Positions 23,070-33,063 of a stretch of DNA of 53,193 bases are shown here, piece by piece. Below the pieces are notes generated by a model. That model had not been told where the DNA came from. It worked only from the letters and a program-made list of their open reading frames with translations, and searched no databases. Positions within the stretch are counted from its first letter, which is position 1. Each line of letters opens with the position of its first letter. Origin of the DNA: Lachnospiraceae bacterium (GTDB lineage Bacteria; Bacillota; Clostridia; Lachnospirales; Lachnospiraceae); assembly GCA_023663945.1 (NCBI GenBank), contig JAMPGL010000026.1, positions 1-53,193 of the forward strand. The letters are read 5' to 3'. Made by a program: the position numbers and the translations under genes.

Positions 23070-24179
23070 CTAGTTTGTGATAACCTGCTCTGTCTCTTTA
23101 TCAAATACATGAATCTTCTCAACGTCAAATGCGAACTTAACTGCATCGCCAGGTCTTGCGGTTGTACGTGAGTCAACTCTTGCGGTGAGCGGGAACTCAG
23201 CCAAATCAAAGTACAGATAAACTTCAGCACCAAGTAATTCGTATACTTTGATGGTTGATTCAAATTGGCACTTAGCTGTCTCAAGGTATGCCGGTGAATC
23301 ATAAATGTCTTCCGGACGGATACCGAATGTAACAGTCTTTCCGTTGTAGCCGCCGTCGATAAGCTTTTTGGACTTCGCTGCGGGAAGCGGAATGCTGCTG
23401 CCAGCAATCTTAAGGTTTGCTACGTCGCCGCTAACCTCAACAACTGCGTCAAGGAAGTTCATCTGAGGTGATCCCATGAATCCTGCAACGAACAGGTTTG
23501 CGGGTTTCTCATACAGGTTCTGAGGTGTATCTACCTGCTGAATAACGCCGTCCTTCATAACAACGATTCTATCGCCAAGCGTCATAGCTTCTGTCTGGTC
23601 ATGTGTTACGTAGATGATTGTGGTGCCCAGTCTCTGATGCAGTTTGGAAATCTCAACACGCATCTGCACACGGAGCTTCGCATCCAAGTTGGAAAGAGGT
23701 TCGTCCATAAGGAATACCTTAGGATTACGAACAATTGCACGGCCCATAGCAACACGCTGTCTCTGACCACCGGATAAAGCCTTCGGCTTACGGTCAAGAA
23801 GGGGTGTCAGGTCAAGGATCTTAGCCGCCTCTTTAACCATCTTATCGATTTCGTCTTTCGGAACCTTTCTCAACTTAAGACCAAAAGCCATATTATCATA
23901 AACGGACATATGCGGATACAGAGCGTAGTTCTGGAATACCATTGCGATGTCTCTGTCTTTCGGTTCTACATCGTTAACGACTCTGTCGCCGATCTTCAGT
24001 TCACCGGAAGAAATATCTTCCAGACCTGCGATCATACGAAGTGTTGTTGACTTACCACATCCGGAAGGACCTACGAAGATGATGAACTCCTGATCCTTAA
24101 TCTCCAGATTGAAGTCCTTAACAGCTTCAAATCCGTTAGGATATACCTTGTAGATGTTTTTTAAAGATAAACTTGCCAT
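23070..24179 (-). CDS. ugpC: Sugar ABC transporter ATP-binding protein UgpC/MsmK
   Basis: A 369-aa ATPase that powers carbohydrate (CUT1) importers and is often shared by several of them. Walker [10 protein letters not shown] (about 37-45), Q-loop [12 protein letters not shown], signature [14 protein letters not shown], Walker [14 protein letters not shown] and the switch His (VTHDQTEA) are present. The C-terminal OB/TOBE regulatory domain (about 240-369) is complete. It lies at the inner membrane face with permeases encoded elsewhere; the gene stands alone here, as for shared MsmK/MsmX ATPases. ATG 24179 has a GGAGG site. Its leader holds CTGTGT/ACACAG around a possible -10 (TATACT). Confidence 0.95.
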   Translation of the reverse strand: MASLSLKNIYKVYPNGFEAVKDFNLEIKDQEFIIFVGPSGCGKSTTLRMIAGLEDISSGELKIGDRVVNDVEPKDRDIAMVFQNYALYPHMSVYDNMAFGLKLRKVPKDEIDKMVKEAAKILDLTPLLDRKPKALSGGQRQRVAMGRAIVRNPKVFLMDEPLSNLDAKLRVQMRVEISKLHQRLGTTIIYVTHDQTEAMTLGDRIVVMKDGVIQQVDTPQNLYEKPANLFVAGFMGSPQMNFLDAVVEVSGDVANLKIAGSSIPLPAAKSKKLIDGGYNGKTVTFGIRPEDIYDSPAYLETAKCQFESTIKVYELLGAEVYLYFDLAEFPLTARVDSRTTARPGDAVKFAFDVEKIHVFDKETEQVITN

Positions 24180-24358
24180 TTCATTTGCCTCCTTAGAATA
24201 TTTGTTTCACGTTCAAGTCTGTGTTTAGTATACACAGATTTTTACTTTCTGGCTATGCCACTATTCCACAAAGATTTCAGCCCGCCTTGTAAAAAATGCT
24301 CATAAAGGGTGCTTTTTCTATTTTTGTTTGGCAACTTGACCAAAAAATCAGTCCAGCC

Positions 24359-25891
24359 TTAGACATTTTGTACAATCGCCTGCTTATCCCTGTCGTCATA
24401 GAAAGCAAGCTGGTTCTTTCCGCGCTCCTTCGCCTTATAAAGCGCCTGATCCGCCGCCTTATACAAGGTCTCAAAATCCGCACCGTCCTTGGGGAAGACT
24501 GCCGCGCCGATACTTGCCGTTGCAGAGTACTTCACATACTCTCCGGCTTCAAACTCCTTAAAGAAATCCACCAGCTTCTGCGCTTCACTTAAAGTATTGG
24601 AATCATCCTTCAAGGATTTTAAGAAGATGGTAAACTCATCCCCTCCGGTGCGCCCAATGATGTCCGTCACCCGGAAATTCTCTCCGATGTGCCTGCCAAG
24701 CGTGCGCAGCACCTCATCTCCGAAAGCGTGTCCCATGGTATCATTGATCTTCTTAAAATTATCAATATCCAGCACAAACATTAAAGCCAAATCTTTGGGA
24801 CTTTCGAGCATGTATTCCTTAATCTTGCGCTCGGTCGCTATCTTATTGCTGAGTCCCGTAAGCTGGTCGGTATCCGCCTTTTCCACCAGCGCCTTGTTGT
24901 CGCCCTCGTGCTGAATCTTGCCGATCAGATTGACAACCATGTAAATAATAACAAACAGTACCAGTATCCCGGCAACCCGCAGAACCATATTCCACGCATC
25001 GGACCAGATCAGGTTCTCCTGACGTTCGATATAATTCTGGTCATACACCGCCACAAATACCCATTCCTCCGCGGGCACATGAAAGACAACACCTTCCTGT
25101 CCCCCTGCCGACAAGTCCATCCTGCCGGAATCCCGGTTCCGCATTTTATTTTGAAGCTTCGACTGTTCCGTCTTGCCAAGCCCCTTCACATTCTGGAAAA
25201 GATCCCCTCCGGAAAAGAATGGATTCTCCTCACCGGCAGATAAAATAACCATTCCATCCGGATCTATCAGTGCAGATGATGCCGGACGGTAGGTTTCCGC
25301 GCTCATGTCAATCAGCTCTCTCAGTCCTTCCGCCGGATAGTAGAGAAGTATCCTGTCATCCCGTTCAGAAAATGGAACCACAAACAAAAACAATTTTCCC
25401 TCCGCCGCCTCTTCATCGGTAACGCAGAGAACCGTGCTTTCCTCAGCCTCCATAACCTTTTCATAATAATCTTTTTGGCTTAAATCCGCTTCTTTTCCGC
25501 CAAAATCTACTGTCACGGTTTCCTTTTCCACAAAGACAGCCTCATAGATTCCTTCCTTCGCGCAGAAAGCCTCCAAATACTGCTGAACCTGCTGCGGCTC
25601 CAAAGCCCCCGTCTCCATCAGATGCACCAACAGCTCTCCGCCTGACCGAATCGTGTCAAGTCTTGCAGAAACCCCGCCTGCATATTTTCCTTCCATTTGA
25701 AGAATACTGCTGCGGAACATGATTTCCGCCCTCTGCATAATCTTTTTGGAAGAATCAAACAGCACGGTAATAATCACCACAATAAAAGCAGCAAACAACG
25801 CCGTCCATTGCCAGACTGCCGTTTTCTGCTTCTTTTTTATTCCCGGCTGTTCCCCGGATTTTGGTTTCTTAATACTCTTTCGACTGTTCAT
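24359..25891 (-). CDS. Membrane diguanylate cyclase with extracellular sensor domain
   Basis: A 510-aa protein. One transmembrane helix lies near residues 27-47 and another near 300-320, with a Cache-like extracytoplasmic sensor between them. The C-terminal GGDEF domain (about 340-500) has RVTDIIGRTGGDEF, which keeps both the catalytic GGDEF and the upstream RxxD inhibitory site. It makes cyclic di-GMP from two GTP. Its start overlaps the yesL gene by 23 bp, so coupling is likely. A HD-GYP gene lies just upstream in the same operon. Confidence 0.92.
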   Translation of the reverse strand: MNSRKSIKKPKSGEQPGIKKKQKTAVWQWTALFAAFIVVIITVLFDSSKKIMQRAEIMFRSSILQMEGKYAGGVSARLDTIRSGGELLVHLMETGALEPQQVQQYLEAFCAKEGIYEAVFVEKETVTVDFGGKEADLSQKDYYEKVMEAEESTVLCVTDEEAAEGKLFLFVVPFSERDDRILLYYPAEGLRELIDMSAETYRPASSALIDPDGMVILSAGEENPFFSGGDLFQNVKGLGKTEQSKLQNKMRNRDSGRMDLSAGGQEGVVFHVPAEEWVFVAVYDQNYIERQENLIWSDAWNMVLRVAGILVLFVIIYMVVNLIGKIQHEGDNKALVEKADTDQLTGLSNKIATERKIKEYMLESPKDLALMFVLDIDNFKKINDTMGHAFGDEVLRTLGRHIGENFRVTDIIGRTGGDEFTIFLKSLKDDSNTLSEAQKLVDFFKEFEAGEYVKYSATASIGAAVFPKDGADFETLYKAADQALYKAKERGKNQLAFYDDRDKQAIVQNV

Positions 25892-26597
25892 CTTTCTTCT
25901 CTTCCAACCCCTGTTCTTCTTCGGTCAGAGGCGGTTCCTCCCCCTCGGCTATCGTCCAAGTGCTGTCGTCATTTGTGTTTTCTTCTTCCGGCTCAAACTT
26001 TTTAAATGTCTTATTATAAAGCATCGCGCTTAAGAATACCGGACCGGAAATCCCAAGCCCGATCACCAGCGGAAATATCTGGAACATATATAGTGATATT
26101 ATAATCGGAACCAGCCAGATTACCATCATCAGCACGGTTTTGGGAAGACTTAATATTCCCATGTATAAAGAATTTTTGAAGGTGTTTGCCACCGTATTTT
26201 CAAATCTTGCCAAAATCGGAAACACATGCATGGTTGCAAAAACTGCAAGAACGCTGATTGCAATCAACGCAATCTTAATCCAGGAAGGAAATGCAATGCC
26301 CGAATAGACAAATATAAACAAGTCTCCAATAATTACCGCTATGATCAGCAGCATGATCAGCCAGATGATCGTTGCCTGCTTAAAATTCTCCTTGAAGGAT
26401 TTAAAATATGCCCTTGTGACATATCCCTCCTCGTTCCTTACCATCTTAAGGGCAACATAGTTCAGCGCTGTGATCGCCGCCCCCGTGGTGATGATTGGAA
26501 TGCAGCAGATGAATGTCAAAATATTCAGCCAAATCAAATCCGCCAGCTTGTTTAATCCGTTCATAATCGGACTGTCGATGTTAAAAAATCTTCCCAT
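25869..26597 (-). CDS. yesL: YesL family (DUF624) membrane protein
   Basis: A 242-aa protein with four to five hydrophobic helices. It starts MGRFFNIDSPIMNGLNKLADLIWLNILTFICCIPI, the standard YesL opening, and ends in an acidic hydrophilic tail of about 45 residues. YesL proteins usually accompany carbohydrate ABC transporters, but their role is unclear. Here the gene is between HD-GYP (18 bp upstream) and diguanylate cyclase genes (overlapping), an uncommon pairing. Confidence 0.9.
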   Translation of the reverse strand: MGRFFNIDSPIMNGLNKLADLIWLNILTFICCIPIITTGAAITALNYVALKMVRNEEGYVTRAYFKSFKENFKQATIIWLIMLLIIAVIIGDLFIFVYSGIAFPSWIKIALIAISVLAVFATMHVFPILARFENTVANTFKNSLYMGILSLPKTVLMMVIWLVPIIISLYMFQIFPLVIGLGISGPVFLSAMLYNKTFKKFEPEEENTNDDSTWTIAEGEEPPLTEEEQGLEEKKDEQSKEY

Positions 26598-26615
26598 TTT
26601 GTGCCTCGCTTATAT

Positions 26616-27872
26616 TTACTGTTCTTTAAATTTGCCGGATACCTGCTTGTACTGCTGATTCAGTTTCCGATAGGTAACCAGAATCTCATCGGTACGGGTT
26701 TTTACCTTTTTGATGATCTCATCGTAATTTTTGAGGAACACATTTGCGGCTGTCTTATTGTATTTGCCGCCCGCCGCCTCCGCCCGTATCAGCGCAACTA
26801 TCTCCTCTTCCGTCATGGGAGCCGCGCGGTACGCCCTGTTTCCCAAAAGCGCCGTGATGGTGTCCGCAAGCTGTAAAATCTCCTGATCGCGTGTCATCTG
26901 CGTTCCCCTAAGTCCTCTGGGATAACCGCTGCCGTCGCATCTCTCGTGATGCGCCGCCACCAGATTTACCACCCCCGCCGCCATATGGTCTGTCAGAACT
27001 ACTTCCGCCAGATGTACGTGAGTTTTTACCTTGTCATACTCCTCATCCGTAAGCTTTCTGGGCGCCTCAATAATCTCTCTGGGGATTGCCAGCATTCCAA
27101 TGTCGTGCAGAAGGCTTCCGTAATAAAGCTGTTCCATCTCCTCCTCAGAAAGGTTCATCTTATTTCCAAGCATTTCTACAATGGACATGCAGGTCACCGT
27201 ATCCAGCACGGACTTTTCACTCCGGAACCCTTGACAGAACATCAGCATTTCCAAAAATTTCCTTTTGTCCTCGTTGGTAAAAATCATATAATCTATGATT
27301 TCTTCCAGCTCAGCCAAATACGCTCCGCTCTTTACCTTATTTAAAATGTCCTCGTCCTTTACGGTCTCCTCAAATAAACTATGCGCCCTGGGAGCAAGCA
27401 CCTTGCCTACCTGCTTTTGAAGCATATTCATGTTGAAGGAATCCTTCATCGCCTGAGAAAAAATATCTACCTTTTCCGCGTAATTCAAAAACTCTGCTAT
27501 CTCCTTATGCTCAAAGGGCAGCATCGCAAGCTTTGAGTAGTTGGTGTGATGATAAAGAATTACCGACGCATATTCAGGAATCGGTGATAAATGTTTAAAT
27601 ATCAAATAGCCATATGTAGAATGGGGCATGGGATCTTTATACTCATACCCCACCAAATCTTTGGTATTGTTGGTCTTATATGCGCCTATATCGTGAAGGG
27701 AAGCCAGACAGACCAAGTCTGCCAGTTCAAATTTCTCATAACCGCCTCTGTGTTCCAGCATTTTAAACAAATAGTACGCCACTCTGGAACCGTGGTCCAT
27801 CACTCTGCTGTCAGCCATCTTCAAGGTATCGCGCATTAATCTGAAAATGTCTTTGCTGTGAATATACTCCAT
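26616..27872 (-). CDS. HD-GYP domain protein, probable cyclic-di-GMP phosphodiesterase
   Basis: A 418-aa protein with two HD-type domains. The first (about 15-110) has LASLHDIGAYK. The second (about 215-360) has the HD-GYP signatures GSLLHDIGMLAIP, HVHLAEVVL and HHERCDGSGYPRGL, expected to bind metals and cleave cyclic di-GMP. There is no membrane segment, so it is cytoplasmic. ATG 27872 is preferred over GTG 27881 by spacing from GGGTG. It is the likely opposing activity to the diguanylate cyclase two genes downstream. Confidence 0.88.
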   Translation of the reverse strand: MEYIHSKDIFRLMRDTLKMADSRVMDHGSRVAYYLFKMLEHRGGYEKFELADLVCLASLHDIGAYKTNNTKDLVGYEYKDPMPHSTYGYLIFKHLSPIPEYASVILYHHTNYSKLAMLPFEHKEIAEFLNYAEKVDIFSQAMKDSFNMNMLQKQVGKVLAPRAHSLFEETVKDEDILNKVKSGAYLAELEEIIDYMIFTNEDKRKFLEMLMFCQGFRSEKSVLDTVTCMSIVEMLGNKMNLSEEEMEQLYYGSLLHDIGMLAIPREIIEAPRKLTDEEYDKVKTHVHLAEVVLTDHMAAGVVNLVAAHHERCDGSGYPRGLRGTQMTRDQEILQLADTITALLGNRAYRAAPMTEEEIVALIRAEAAGGKYNKTAANVFLKNYDEIIKKVKTRTDEILVTYRKLNQQYKQVSGKFKEQ

Positions 27873-27887
27873 AATATGCACCCATTT

Positions 27888-28364
27888 CTAAAATAAATAT
27901 TCCATGGGAGTATAAATAATGCCGTCCTGGCATCTCTCAGCTCCCAGATCCCGAAATCCGACCCGGTGGTAAAAAGGAACTCCATAGGGAGAGGCGTTCA
28001 CCGTCATCCGGCTTTTACCCAGCTCGTCCCTCACATATGCCGCCATATGCTCAATCAGCGCTCTTCCAATCCCCTGCCTGTGATAGTTCTTATCCACAAA
28101 CAGCAGGGAAATATGGGCTTCATTCCGCAGCGTGATCATTCCGATCATCTTTTGACCGCGGAAAGCCGTTATCATCTGATAAGCCCCCGTCCGAAACATC
28201 CGCTTCAGCCCGGTATCCGTGATAAAATCCTCAAAGCTTCTGATTCCCTCCGGAGGATAGACTCCCGCCTCAAACTCCAAAAAGGTCTTCCATGCAAGCC
28301 CCATGGCATCTTCCCACTGATTCTGATCTGCAAATCCGACTTTGTAATCTACTTCCTCAACCAT
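27888..28364 (-). CDS. GNAT family N-acetyltransferase
   Basis: A 158-aa acetyltransferase. The acetyl-CoA loop is YHRQGIGRALIEHM (about 100-113), preceded by ISLLFVDKN and followed by PYGVPFYHRVGF, all typical of GNAT proteins. The substrate is unknown. ATG 28364 follows AAGGGG with seven-base spacing. It is 15 bp upstream of the HD-GYP gene on the same strand. Confidence 0.88.
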   Translation of the reverse strand: MVEEVDYKVGFADQNQWEDAMGLAWKTFLEFEAGVYPPEGIRSFEDFITDTGLKRMFRTGAYQMITAFRGQKMIGMITLRNEAHISLLFVDKNYHRQGIGRALIEHMAAYVRDELGKSRMTVNASPYGVPFYHRVGFRDLGAERCQDGIIYTPMEYLF

Positions 28365-28430
28365 TGCACTTCCCCTTATTACTGTCAAGGAAATATTATA
28401 TCAGAAAATACATAATTTTACAATCGGCAT

Positions 28431-29423
28431 CTACGACGTCATTTCCTTGCCTACCTGATTGACCAGAGGCAGCCCGTTTTCCAGCGCGTAGGCATTTTCC
28501 AGTGTCGTATGGGCGATTGCCTGCATAGCCTCCTTGGTAAAAAATCCCATGTGGGAAGTGATGAGCACATTGGGGAAAGTCATAAGCCTTGCCAGATTGT
28601 CATCGGTTATGATCTCCCCGGAGCGGTCCTCGTAAAATACGCCCTCTTCCTCCTCATAAACGTCCAGCCCGACTCCTCCAAACTTTCTCTCTAACATAGC
28701 GTCAATCAGCGCCTCCGTATCAATCAGCCCGCCCCGCGAGGTATTGATCAGATACACGCCCTGCTTCATCAGCTTAATAGAAGCTTCATTGATAATATAT
28801 CTGGTGTCGGATGTCAGGGGGCAATGAAGGGAAATCACGTCGGAACACTTAAAAAGCTCCTCCAAAGACACATACTCCGCTTCCAATCCCTCTACCGGAT
28901 AAGGGTCATAGCAGAGCACATGCATCTGAAATCCGTTTAAAATCCGTATCATCGCCTGACCGATTTTGCCTGTTCCGATTACGCCCGCCGTCTTTTCGTG
29001 AAGGTCAATTCCCATCAGCCCATTCAGACTCATATTGAAATCTCTTGTCCGGTTATACGCCTTGTGGGTCAGCCGGTTCACGGTAAGCAAAAGCGCCATA
29101 GAGAACTCCGCCACCGCCTCCGGTGAATAGCTTGGAACCCGGAGGACAACAATCTTATCCTCCGCCGCCTTCACATCCACGTTGTTAAAGCCTGCGCTGC
29201 GAAGTAAAATAGCTTTGACCTTCATCTCATAAAGCGCATCAATCATCTCAGCATTTACATAATCGTTGACAAAAATACAGATTGCATCATATCCCTTTGC
29301 CATAAACACTGTTTCCTGATTACATGCAGCTTCAATAAAATGAATATCAAAGCCGTATTCCTTTCCCATCGGTTCAAACCAGATTTTGTCATAAGGTTTT
29401 GTCCCATAAAATGCAATTTTCAT
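28431..29423 (-). CDS. ldhA: D-lactate dehydrogenase (D-2-hydroxyacid dehydrogenase)
   Basis: A 330-aa NAD-dependent enzyme that reduces pyruvate to D-lactate in fermentation. The NAD loop is GVIGTGKIGQ (about 150-159); LINTSRGGLIDTEAL carries the catalytic Arg, DVYEEE the Glu region, and ITSHMGFFT the catalytic His. The N-terminus (MKIAFYGTKPYD) and length fit LdhA/VanH-type enzymes. ATG 29423 is chosen; an ATG four codons earlier lies too near the GGAAAGG site. Confidence 0.9.
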   Translation of the reverse strand: MKIAFYGTKPYDKIWFEPMGKEYGFDIHFIEAACNQETVFMAKGYDAICIFVNDYVNAEMIDALYEMKVKAILLRSAGFNNVDVKAAEDKIVVLRVPSYSPEAVAEFSMALLLTVNRLTHKAYNRTRDFNMSLNGLMGIDLHEKTAGVIGTGKIGQAMIRILNGFQMHVLCYDPYPVEGLEAEYVSLEELFKCSDVISLHCPLTSDTRYIINEASIKLMKQGVYLINTSRGGLIDTEALIDAMLERKFGGVGLDVYEEEEGVFYEDRSGEIITDDNLARLMTFPNVLITSHMGFFTKEAMQAIAHTTLENAYALENGLPLVNQVGKEMTS

Positions 29424-29548
29424 ATCAATAACCATGCCTTTCCATCAATCTTATCTTTATTTCTTATAGTTATGTCGTTTACTATATTTGCACATGTAGA
29501 TATTATTTGCCTGGGAATAAGGATTTTATGCTTTTTCCTGCCAAAACC

Positions 29549-30061
29549 TTAAAACAGTTTTGCAAAAAAATTTTTGATGGAATTTTTCAGGTTCTGCCAG
29601 AAGCTGCTGACTGCATTGGAAGCTGCATTTTTAACGGCTCCTTTTACCAGTTCGTCCGCATGATCCACAAAATCCGCTCCATATTCGTCATAAAGGCTCC
29701 CTGCCTTGTCTACCACATACTCTGCGGAAAATCCCAGATCCTCCAGCTTTTCCATGGTATCCACCAGCTCCTTGGCATCCGCCTCACTGATGGTCACTCC
29801 AAACTTTTCTTCTCCCTCGTCAATTGCCTTTTGAATCCCCTCTCCGGAGCTTAAATTCCCGTCCGCAGCCTGATCCTTCAAAAAGTCAAACACCTCGCCT
29901 GCCGTTTCCTGGTCCATATCGTCGAAGGCATCCGACAGCTGCTGTTTAATCTGATCCAGAACCCCCTGCGCCGTGCTGGTCTCCGAAGCGCGGGCTCCTG
30001 CCGGAAACGCCCCCGCTGTGAGGAATGCCAAAAATACGGCAATTGCTATTTTTCTTTTCAT
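29549..30061 (-). CDS. Secreted protein of unknown function
   Basis: A 170-aa protein with a clear signal peptide: MKRKIAIAVFLAFLTAGAFPAGARA, likely cut after ARA. The mature part is acidic and helical, rich in Asp/Glu, and ends in an amphipathic helix (SFWQNLKNSIKNFFAKLF) that might contact membranes. No family is recognised. It has an AGTGGAGG ribosome site. It lies between an alpha/beta hydrolase and ldhA. Confidence 0.8.
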   Translation of the reverse strand: MKRKIAIAVFLAFLTAGAFPAGARASETSTAQGVLDQIKQQLSDAFDDMDQETAGEVFDFLKDQAADGNLSSGEGIQKAIDEGEEKFGVTISEADAKELVDTMEKLEDLGFSAEYVVDKAGSLYDEYGADFVDHADELVKGAVKNAASNAVSSFWQNLKNSIKNFFAKLF

Positions 30062-30101
30062 ATTCTGCCTCCACTATTTACTCTGTCATGATTTAAAAAA
30101 A

Positions 30102-31043
30102 CTAAATCTGATATTCTTTTACGCGCTCCATGATCCACGGATAAATATCTTCGTAAACCTGAATTTTGTTGGTTTCATTTAAAATCTCATGTCTGCCGCC
30201 CGGATATAATTTGATGGAAACTCTCTCCATCCCTGCCTTGCAGAAATCCTCATAAGCCTTCCTTACGCCCCTGCCGTAATCTCCCACCGGATCCATATCA
30301 CCGGAGACAAAGTAAACCGGAAGGTTCTTCGGCATCTTGTCGATGTTTTCGCTTTTATTTAAACGGGTGAGCAGCTGAAACAGCGTCTTAAACCCGTTCA
30401 CGGTAAAGGTAAATCCGCATGTGTCGTCCTTCTCATATGCCTCGACTACCTTTTCATCTCTGGAAAGCCAGTCGTTTGCCGTTCTGGGATTGTCAATCCG
30501 CTTATTGTAAGAGCCAAAAGCCAGCCGGTCAATAATCTTTGCCGTGTGCTTCTGTCCAAATACAGCCCCGGCTGACGCGGCCGCTATCCGGCACACAAGA
30601 TTTTGAAGATTCGTTCTCGAACCCGTACCGCAGATGACGGCTCCCTCGATTCCTGTCCCGTAGCGGAACAAATAGTTTCTTAAGATAAAGGAACCCATGC
30701 TGTGTCCCATAATCACATAGGGAATGCCCGGATATTCCTCCTGAGTCATCTTTTTTAACCGATGGACATCCCGCACCACCACGGTAGCCGGATCCTGCTC
30801 ACAAAAATATCCATACACGCCGTCGGAAACGCTTTTGCCGTGCCCTAAATGGTCTTCGCCTGTTACCAGGATTCCTCTCTCCCCAAAAAACTGCGCCAGC
30901 TCCGCGTACCGCTCCATATGCTCTGCCATGCCGTGGACAATCTGCAGAATACAGACTACCTTTCCTTCCGGCACCCACCTGACCGCATGAAGCTTTGTCT
31001 TTCCGTCTCTGGAATCAAACGTAAACTCTTCTTTCTTTAGCAT
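30102..31043 (-). CDS. Alpha/beta hydrolase, monoacylglycerol-lipase-like
   Basis: A 313-aa hydrolase of the serine aminopeptidase S33 / Hydrolase_4 group. The nucleophile elbow is VIMGHSMGSFIL (GHSMG), the acid probably Asp in YFVSGDMDPVGDYG, and the catalytic His in LYPGGRHEIL. An oxyanion-type HG occurs in IVHGMAEHMERY. There is no signal peptide, so it acts in the cytoplasm. It may hydrolyse lysophospholipids or monoacylglycerols; the substrate is unproven. ATG 31043 follows GGGAGG. Confidence 0.9.
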   Translation of the reverse strand: MLKKEEFTFDSRDGKTKLHAVRWVPEGKVVCILQIVHGMAEHMERYAELAQFFGERGILVTGEDHLGHGKSVSDGVYGYFCEQDPATVVVRDVHRLKKMTQEEYPGIPYVIMGHSMGSFILRNYLFRYGTGIEGAVICGTGSRTNLQNLVCRIAAASAGAVFGQKHTAKIIDRLAFGSYNKRIDNPRTANDWLSRDEKVVEAYEKDDTCGFTFTVNGFKTLFQLLTRLNKSENIDKMPKNLPVYFVSGDMDPVGDYGRGVRKAYEDFCKAGMERVSIKLYPGGRHEILNETNKIQVYEDIYPWIMERVKEYQI

Positions 31044-31086
31044 TACAGCCTCCCAATTCTCTTCTTCCTATGTGCAACACCGACTG

Positions 31087-33063
31087 TCAACTGATCTGTG
31101 CACCTGCGGGCATCTCCTTCTCCGGCGTAAGAAGCGCCAGATTTCCTTCACTGTCCTCCGCGCACAAAAGCATTCCCTCTGAAAGCACTCCCGCTAAGAC
31201 TGCAGGCTTTAGGTTTACCAGAACCATAACCTTTTTGCCTACCATCTCCTGTGCGCTGTAGTGCTGTTTAATCCCGGAAACAATCTGTTTTACCTGACTT
31301 CCGATGCGCACCTTGGAGCAGAGAAGCTTTTTCGACTTCGGAACCTCCTCGCAGGCAATGATCTCGCCCACCTGAAACTGCATCTTGTCGAACAGGTCGT
31401 AAGTAATCTCTTCCTTGGGCTCTATGTCGATTCCTTCCGCCTGTTCAGCCTCCTTAGGCTCCTCATCTTTCTTTGCCGCAGACCTTCTCTCCGCAAACAT
31501 AGCTTCCGCCTTTTCTACGACTTCCTTTGCATCCAGCCTTGCAAAAAGAATCTCCGGCTTTTCCGTCACTTTACTTTCTGAAGGATAAAGCCCAAACTGA
31601 TCCAGCTCCTCAAATCCTCTGACCTGCGTACCAAAAGAGTCCGCAATCTTGGATGCGGTTTCCGGCATAAAAGGCTCTAAGAGCGACGCGCCTATGAGAA
31701 TGCCCTCTGCCAGATTGTAAAGCACCGTGGCAAGCCGGTCCTTCTTATCCTCATCCTTTGCCAGAACCCAGGGCTCTGTCTCGTCAATGTATTTATTACA
31801 GCGTTTAAATACCGCAAAAATCTCCGTCAGTGCATCCGCCGCGCGGAGCTCTTCCATCTTAGCCGCCGCCTTATTGTACGCCGCGATTGCCGTTCCCTTC
31901 AGTTCCTCGTCCACCGGCTCACAGACGCCCTTATCCGCAACTACGCCGCCAAAATATTTGTTGCTCATGGAAATCGTCCGGTTCACCAGATTTCCCAAGG
32001 TGTTGGCAAGGTCTGAATTAATCCGTTCCACCAAAAGTTCCCAGGAAATCGTTCCATCATTTTCAAAAGGCATCTCATGAAGCACAAAATAGCGGACTGC
32101 ATCCACCCCGAAAAAGTCTACCAAATCATCGGCGTAAATCACATTTCCTTTGGACTTGCTCATCTTGCCGTCCCCCTGTAAAAGCCACGGGTGCCCGAAA
32201 ATCTGTTTCGGAAGCGGTTCCCCTAACGCCATCAGAAAAATCGGCCAGTAAATGGTATGGAAACGGATAATGTCCTTACCTATCAAATGCAGATCCGCCG
32301 GCCACAGCTTATGATACTGATCCGTGCTGTTTCCTTCACAGTCATAGCCAATACCGGTAATATAATTGGTCAGCGCATCTAACCACACGTAAACCACATG
32401 CTTCTCATCAAAACTGACCGGGATTCCCCACTTAAAGGAGCTGCGGGATACGCAGAGATCCTGAAGCCCCGGCAGGAGGAAGTTATTCATCATTTCATTT
32501 TTGCGGGATACCGGCTGAATAAATTCCGGATGTGTATTAATATGCTCAATCAGTCTGTCCGCATACTTACTCATCTTAAAAAAGTATGCCTCTTCTTTGG
32601 CGGGTTTTACTTCTCTTCCGCAGTCAGGACATTTGCCGTCCACAAGCTGCGACTCCGTCCAAAAGGATTCGCAGGGCGTGCAGTACAGACCCTCATAGGC
32701 TCCCTTATAAATATCTCCCTGCTCATACAGCCTCTTAAAAATCTTCTGAACCTGCTTCTCGTGGTAGTCATCCGTTGTCCGGATAAAATGGTCATAGGAA
32801 GTTTCCATCAAATCCCAAAGCCCCTTGATGGTGCCGGCTACGCGGTCTACAAACTCCTTGGGCGTAATTCCCTCTTCCTGCGCCTTTAATTCGATTTTTT
32901 GTCCATGTTCATCGGTTCCGGTCTGAAAGAATACCTCATATCCATCCTTTCGCTTAAATCTGGCAATGCTGTCCGCCAGAACGATTTCGTAACTGTTGCC
33001 TATATGAGGCTTTCCCGATGTATAGGCGATTGCCGTAGTGATATAATATTTTCCCTTGCTCAT
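31087..33063 (-). CDS. metG: Methionyl-tRNA synthetase
   Basis: A 658-aa class I synthetase. The HIGH-like site is PHIGN (about 20-24), the zinc knuckle CTPC...CPDC (about 127-148), and the KMSKS loop GKMSKSKGN. The anticodon-binding domain is followed by a C-terminal tRNA-binding OB fold (EMAP/Trbp111-like; FQVGEIIACEEVPKSKKLLCSKV). The length is usual for the two-domain type. Its start overlaps the PAP2 phosphatase stop by 4 bp. Confidence 0.97.
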   Translation of the reverse strand: MSKGKYYITTAIAYTSGKPHIGNSYEIVLADSIARFKRKDGYEVFFQTGTDEHGQKIELKAQEEGITPKEFVDRVAGTIKGLWDLMETSYDHFIRTTDDYHEKQVQKIFKRLYEQGDIYKGAYEGLYCTPCESFWTESQLVDGKCPDCGREVKPAKEEAYFFKMSKYADRLIEHINTHPEFIQPVSRKNEMMNNFLLPGLQDLCVSRSSFKWGIPVSFDEKHVVYVWLDALTNYITGIGYDCEGNSTDQYHKLWPADLHLIGKDIIRFHTIYWPIFLMALGEPLPKQIFGHPWLLQGDGKMSKSKGNVIYADDLVDFFGVDAVRYFVLHEMPFENDGTISWELLVERINSDLANTLGNLVNRTISMSNKYFGGVVADKGVCEPVDEELKGTAIAAYNKAAAKMEELRAADALTEIFAVFKRCNKYIDETEPWVLAKDEDKKDRLATVLYNLAEGILIGASLLEPFMPETASKIADSFGTQVRGFEELDQFGLYPSESKVTEKPEILFARLDAKEVVEKAEAMFAERRSAAKKDEEPKEAEQAEGIDIEPKEEITYDLFDKMQFQVGEIIACEEVPKSKKLLCSKVRIGSQVKQIVSGIKQHYSAQEMVGKKVMVLVNLKPAVLAGVLSEGMLLCAEDSEGNLALLTPEKEMPAGAQIS

